From Paludibacter sp. (lineage in GTDB: Bacteria; Bacteroidota; Bacteroidia; Bacteroidales; Paludibacteraceae): a stretch of 10,193 bases of DNA. The position numbers were made by a program, and so were the translations under genes. The first letter of the stretch is position 1. The number at the start of each line of letters is the position of its first letter. The notes beneath the pieces were generated by a model that saw nothing but the letters and a program-made list of their open reading frames with translations, had not been told where the DNA came from and searched no databases. The stretch is from NCBI GenBank assembly GCA_024709185.1, contig JANJXE010000106.1, forward strand, positions 1-10,193, written 5' to 3'. This document shows, one piece after another, positions 7,501-10,193 of this stretch.

Positions 7501-8603
7501 ATGCGAATGGCGAAATCCATTTAAACATTACGTATTCCATCGAAAATGAGCGGAATGTAATTCTCACTATTTCAGATACAGGGATTGGTATTCCACAGGC
7601 TGACCTGCGATCAGTCTTCGACCGCTTTTATCAATCGCGAACTACTTCCAATGATAAAACGGGCAGCGGTATAGGACTTTATTTAGTCAAAAACTATGTT
7701 GAAATGCATGGGGGTACTATCGAAATCTCATCGGAAGAAAATGTGGGCACCACTATCAGCATTAGTTTACCTGTTGTAATAAACGATACTGAAATTATTG
7801 GGATCAGAAATACAGAAATTTCAGAAAAAGAAGGTGATAAGTCGTTGATTTTGATTGTGGAAGATAATCTTCAGGTGAGTGAATTTGTTGTTCAGGCACT
7901 TTTGCCGTCCTACCGCTGTATTACCGCGCATAACGGAAAAAGCGGTTTGGATGTTGCTCTGAAAAACAAACCGGATCTGATTATTACCGATATTATGATG
8001 CCGGTAATGGATGGAATGGAAATGTGCAGACAGCTGCGGAAAATTCCAACCCTATCGCATATCCCGGTACTAATGCTTACAGCAAAAGATGATAAAGTTA
8101 CAGAAGAAAAAAGTATAGAGCTGGGTGTCAGTGCATTTATTCCCAAGCCCTTCGACACCTCCATGCTCCTGCTCCGGATAAAACAACTGCTTGGGACAAA
8201 AGAAAAGATTGAGGAAAAAGTACGCATCGAAGTACTCTCAACACCTGGTGAAATTAAAGCAGAATCGTGGGATGAAAAATTATTGGCCGATATTACGAAA
8301 ATTATTGAAGATAATGTGGCGGATAGTGAGTTTAATGTAAATAAACTGAGTGAATTGTCGGATATCAGCACCAAACAAATTTACCGCAGAATTAAACAAA
8401 TTACAGGACAAAGTCCGGTAGATTACATCCGTACCATCCGAATGAAAAAAGCAGCTGTATTACTTGCTCAAAATAAGTTCTCTGTTGCTGAAGTTATGTA
8501 TTTAGTTGGATTTTCTAACTACTCCTATTTTGCTAAATGCTTTACGAATCAGTTTGGTTCCAGCCCCAAGCAGTTTGCCGGGAACAGTAAAGATAATCTC
8601 TGA
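4581..8603 (+). CDS. Hybrid two-component sensor/regulator (HTCS) with AraC-type output
   Basis: Single 1340-residue membrane protein that senses a periplasmic ligand, usually a glycan fragment, and activates transcription. A signal anchor lies at about 22-41. Fourteen Reg_prop-type propeller repeats run from about 64 to 666, for example MWFGTDKGLLSYDG (72-85) and YIWVGYLGGLYRIH (573-586). They would form two seven-blade propellers. A Y_Y_Y domain (about 712-790) and a TM (about 799-819) follow. The kinase has HisKA NVSHDFKTPLSLI with His851, N-box NNLISNALKFT (Asn968), DTGIGI (999-1004) and GSGIGLYLVK (1028-1037). The receiver (about 1088-1205) has Asp1136, Thr1167 and Lys1189. The AraC HTH (about 1235-1335) contains GQSPVDYIR and VGFSNYSYFAKCF. 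All catalytic residues are intact. No susC/susD pair is visible; the nearest candidate target is the esterase 93 bp downstream, preceded by tandem repeats fitting an AraC operator. Confidence 0.97.
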   Translation: MNVNRSLFNYTINSCFQLNPLCKFIFITVLTFVPISTLIVAADSYNEFHNITLTPAGASIANCFVQDTQGLMWFGTDKGLLSYDGYTVKSHLSTTLSDADRVQTRINCGIMYDNRYMWLGSDNGVLIYDTYMDLYVENPTEFPADIRSIVKRENELWMGTLNGLYKYNTTTNNLDNLSKLNNSGLPHNTIYSLLTTRQNQLYIGTYNGLCIQDRSSGLFRTIKLPTPITKNSLLVNALLEDTIRNCIWIGTEGFLFRLDPAGKLVQRIPVFDDNSVKSLSIDSKRNVLVGTDNGLYIYQPDKQEVRHIVHDSRFENSLINNIIWSIFIDKDNNSWIGTDYGISMFESDKIYHAVTLSQLTGKGDGNQLQSIFRDSRGNRWFGGTNGLIVVQPDTKGYLWYKMGDKSHPISHNRIRSIYEDRQQNVWIATDGSINRYDFTKKQFVHYAITDSTNSRNANWAYSILEDTNRKLWIASCLGGIFVVDKQQLLENNQNNYLAEKNYFQHQGVNGLSDNYVCCMKFDLEGTIWALTFKNQLNKINPETGVVTKLLLPNTAARLSNGNASSMICDSEGYIWVGYLGGLYRIHPVTNTFEQINHEGFRDHSVRLLVEENNRIWINTSNGTFVLDKSTLKISTVNIPNKEFSSIYYDAIQQVIYLGGVDEYVYLPTNIDLSPTHFNQIVLSSIYVNDRLFNAGVDYEGKSIRYADGITLNHNQNNITLEFSDLNFTENHDGNYFYKLDGVDNEWRIVNPAANRISYINLSPGRYTLTIGSRDANQQLLPGFKSFLLEIRPPWYAGFWAKLVYGLLLLGFILWVINYFRERHRIRIERIEKEKSLELSKLKIDFFTNVSHDFKTPLSLIIAPVSKLLVETKNPQLRKQLGLIQQNALRLNGLIQQVIGFERANDAVNKNTILSHVEFIEFAKGIFSVYENAFQAKGLEASFNSNVENLLVNIDVLKMESVLNNLISNALKFTNANGEIHLNITYSIENERNVILTISDTGIGIPQADLRSVFDRFYQSRTTSNDKTGSGIGLYLVKNYVEMHGGTIEISSEENVGTTISISLPVVINDTEIIGIRNTEISEKEGDKSLILIVEDNLQVSEFVVQALLPSYRCITAHNGKSGLDVALKNKPDLIITDIMMPVMDGMEMCRQLRKIPTLSHIPVLMLTAKDDKVTEEKSIELGVSAFIPKPFDTSMLLLRIKQLLGTKEKIEEKVRIEVLSTPGEIKAESWDEKLLADITKIIEDNVADSEFNVNKLSELSDISTKQIYRRIKQITGQSPVDYIRTIRMKKAAVLLAQNKFSVAEVMYLVGFSNYSYFAKCFTNQFGSSPKQFAGNSKDNL

Positions 8604-8606
8604 CAG

Positions 8607-8648
8607 TGTCCTTTTTGTTATGCAATCTGTCCGATATGTGCTTGATTC
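8607..8648 (+). promoter_or_regulatory. Candidate HTCS operator: two tandem 21-bp direct repeats upstream of the esterase gene
   Basis: TGTCC occurs at 8607-8611 and again exactly 21 bp later at 8628-8632. Each is followed at the same offset by TGT (8616-8618 and 8637-8639). The second unit reads TGTCCGATATGTGCTTGATT. The pair ends 17 bp before the -7 box at 8666 and covers the -33 region. AraC-family monomers contact two major grooves about 10 bp apart, and direct repeats spaced by two helical turns suit two monomers in tandem. The link to this HTCS is inferred from adjacency. Confidence 0.65.
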
Positions 8649-8665
8649 GGGGTGTGCTAATCAGC

Positions 8666-8673
8666 TATATTTG
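8666..8673 (+). promoter_or_regulatory. -7 promoter box of the SGNH hydrolase gene
   Basis: TATATTTG is a full match to TAnnTTTG. TTG at 8642-8644, inside the operator, could serve as a weak -33 element. Transcription would start near 8680 and leave a leader of about 17 nt. The esterase can therefore be expressed independently of the HTCS gene. Confidence 0.6.
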
Positions 8674-8696
8674 CATCACACTCCAATGAATACAGC

Positions 8697-10121
8697 ATGA
8701 AAACAGTAACACTCTTTTTCGTACTTTTCTTTTCTTATACACTACATGCCGAAGTCCCCGATAGTATTTATCCTCCCGAAAGTTTGGTTATCTCCTATCA
8801 TACTGCATGGACGAAGACGCATTACCCTCAGCGAATTCAGCAATTTAAAACTAATCCGCTCGAAAATTCGGATATCGTATTTTTAGGAAACAGCCTGACC
8901 GAATTAGGAGGCAACTGGGGCAGCAGGTTTAGTAATTCAACTGTAAAAAACAGGGGTATTGCCGGTGATGTTACCGAAGGTGTACTGGCCCGTTTAGGCG
9001 AAATTTTCTATTTTAAACCCAAAGCTGTATTCCTGTTAATAGGCATAAATGATATTTTTGCAACCAAAACACCTGAATTTATTGCTTCTAATATTTCACT
9101 AATTGCTTCAAGAATTCATGAGCGTACACCTGAAACGAAAGTATATGTTCAAACCATATTGCCAACTACGAATACAGGAATTGTGGCGAAAATCAGGGAA
9201 ACTAATACATTGCTGGTTGCCAATGCCAATACAAGCAATTATACCATTATTGATTTACACCCTCTGTTTGCCAACGAAAGCGATCTTTTAAAAGCTGAAT
9301 ATACAACCGATGGCACTCATTTGACTGAAGCCGGATATGCTCTTTGGGTAAATGAAATCGATGCGCTCATCCCGTCGAACCTATCGGGTAATTTGCTGAA
9401 AAATGCCGATTTACAAAATGGAACAGCTTCCTGGGTGTTGTCCGGCACTGCCAATATGTTTAAAATTGACCCTTGGTCGCCTTCGCAACCGGCCTTAAAA
9501 TCGTTTGCAAACAACTACTGGCAACCTTCGTATGCTGTTGAAGGAAGCGTTACACAAACTGTTACCGGCATTTCCGATGGAAAGTATTTGTTTACCTGTC
9601 AGTTTGTTGGAGCAACGCCTAGATCCACTTCTTACTCATCGTTGTTTGCAACCGATGGAAATAATGTAGTAACAGAAAAAGCTTTTACAATGCCCGCCAC
9701 ATGGTCGGTGATTTCGTTGCCGATTGATGTTACCGGTGGGCAGGTTACTGTTGGCTTTAAAATTAAAGACGATGTGAATTCCGTTTTTTGGTTCGATGCC
9801 TCCGATTTTAAACTTCAAGGTGTGGCTCAAAATCAGACTGCAGTAAACAAAACCTTAATGGAAACTTCTTTCAGAGCCATTTCGAATCATAACTTAAATC
9901 AGCTTACCATTCGTTTTCGACTAACCACCACAGAACATAATGTTAGGGTAAACATTTACAAATCAACCGGAGGTTTACTACATACTCGAACTTTTACTAC
10001 AGCTTTAGCTAACGAAGAGTATTCAGTTGTAGTAAACACGAACGATGTTCAGAACCCTCAATTTTATATTGCTACTATAGTTACTACGGATAATTACACC
10101 TCCTGCAAGTTCGTGCTTTAA
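8697..10121 (+). CDS. Secreted SGNH/GDSL hydrolase with jelly-roll domain and possible type IX secretion tail
   Basis: Predicted extracytoplasmic esterase of 474 residues, perhaps removing acetyl groups from glycans. The signal peptide MKTVTLFFVLFFSYTLHA ends about residue 18. The SGNH domain spans about 40-228: block I IVFLGNSLTE with Ser66, block II RGIAGD (Gly89 region), block III LIGINDI with Asn118, and block V DGTHLTEAGY with Asp205 and His208. All four catalytic positions are present. Residues about 231-375 resemble a carbohydrate-binding jelly roll: NLLKNADLQNGTASW at the start and FWFDASDFKL at the end. The last 85 residues, with VRVNIYKSTGGLL and a closing CKFVL, loosely resemble a type A sorting domain of the type IX secretion system. 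The gene has its own promoter and candidate HTCS operator. The exact substrate cannot be read from sequence. Confidence 0.9.
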   Translation: MKTVTLFFVLFFSYTLHAEVPDSIYPPESLVISYHTAWTKTHYPQRIQQFKTNPLENSDIVFLGNSLTELGGNWGSRFSNSTVKNRGIAGDVTEGVLARLGEIFYFKPKAVFLLIGINDIFATKTPEFIASNISLIASRIHERTPETKVYVQTILPTTNTGIVAKIRETNTLLVANANTSNYTIIDLHPLFANESDLLKAEYTTDGTHLTEAGYALWVNEIDALIPSNLSGNLLKNADLQNGTASWVLSGTANMFKIDPWSPSQPALKSFANNYWQPSYAVEGSVTQTVTGISDGKYLFTCQFVGATPRSTSYSSLFATDGNNVVTEKAFTMPATWSVISLPIDVTGGQVTVGFKIKDDVNSVFWFDASDFKLQGVAQNQTAVNKTLMETSFRAISNHNLNQLTIRFRLTTTEHNVRVNIYKSTGGLLHTRTFTTALANEEYSVVVNTNDVQNPQFYIATIVTTDNYTSCKFVL

Positions 10122-10124
10122 ATA

Positions 10125-10166
10125 TGTCCGATTTGTGGCTCTTACTGTCCTAAATGTGCTTGATTT
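10125..10166 (+). promoter_or_regulatory. Second candidate HTCS operator: two tandem 21-bp direct repeats after the esterase gene
   Basis: TGTCC at 10125-10129 and 10146-10150, again exactly 21 bp apart, each with TGT at the same offset (10134-10136 and 10155-10157). The downstream unit TGTCCTAAATGTGCTTGATT differs from the downstream unit of the first operator at only two of these 20 positions. It starts 3 bp after the esterase stop codon and probably controls a gene beyond the right edge. Confidence 0.65.
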
Positions 10167-10182
10167 CTATTCCTTTTAGCGC

Positions 10183-10190
10183 TTATTTTG
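10183..10190 (+). promoter_or_regulatory. Weak -7-like box at the right edge
   Basis: TTATTTTG has one mismatch to TAnnTTTG. It begins 37 bp after the start of the downstream repeat unit; the esterase promoter has 38 bp. The matching geometry, more than the sequence, supports it. The gene it would serve is outside the window. Confidence 0.35.
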
Positions 10191-10193
10191 CAC

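Noticed and set aside
7910..8374. Open frame of 154 codons on the minus strand inside the HTCS gene
   Set aside because: It lies antisense to the receiver and HTH region, its translation is Ser/Ile-rich with no recognisable motif, and the + strand frame has fully intact domain motifs.
8653..8662. TGTGCTAATC as a third operator unit before the esterase
   Set aside because: It lies 16 bp, not 21 bp, after the matching part of the previous unit and lacks TGTCC.
8604..8696. Rho-independent terminator after the HTCS gene
   Set aside because: No GC-rich stem followed by a T-run is visible; the CTTTTTG run at 8611-8617 is part of the first repeat unit and has no stem before it.
10104..10124. TTCGTGCTT over the esterase stop codon as a third unit of the second operator
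   Set aside because: It lacks TGTCC, is one base out of the 21-bp register, and overlaps coding sequence.

Overview
The window looks like Bacteroidota, most likely a Bacteroidales-type genome. The evidence is a giant hybrid two-component sensor of the HTCS class, three matches to the Bacteroidota -7 promoter box TAnnTTTG placed correctly before genes, little Shine-Dalgarno sequence, and a secreted hydrolase with a tail resembling a type IX secretion signal. The species cannot be named from the sequence.

Left half (1-4403), a signalling and transport locus. The window opens inside a polar-amino-acid-type (GlnQ/HisP-like) ABC ATPase gene on the + strand. Its protein has about 130 extra C-terminal residues that, by eye, align with an RsbW-type ATP-binding domain whose catalytic residues are lost. 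Converging on it with directly abutting stop codons (TAATTA) is a minus-strand cluster. Read in its own direction, that cluster encodes an NMT1/THI5-like periplasmic binding protein, a membrane dCache-HAMP-SpoIIE/PP2C phosphatase, an RsbW-like serine kinase (overlapping the phosphatase gene by 20 bp) and a STAS anti-sigma-factor antagonist. This is a complete partner-switching set without a sigma factor. I infer that its target may be the ABC transporter, through the degenerate RsbW-like domain.

Divide (4404-4580). A short divergent promoter region carries the same TATTTTTG box on each strand. One box serves the binding-protein gene and the other the sensor gene.

Right half (4581-10193), a sensor and its likely regulon. 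A 1340-residue HTCS (14 propeller repeats, Y_Y_Y, histidine kinase, receiver, AraC HTH) is followed by a secreted SGNH esterase with a jelly-roll domain. The main regulatory find is two pairs of tandem 21-bp direct repeats with the core TGTCC-N4-TGT. One pair lies just upstream of the esterase's -7 box. The other lies just after the esterase gene, at the same distance from a weaker -7-like box at the window edge. Spacing of two helical turns is what an AraC-type regulator would contact, so these are candidate HTCS operators, and the second predicts a co-regulated gene just outside the window.

No RNA genes, insertion sequences, CRISPR arrays or clear rho-independent terminators were seen. No gene-free stretch exceeds 300 bases.
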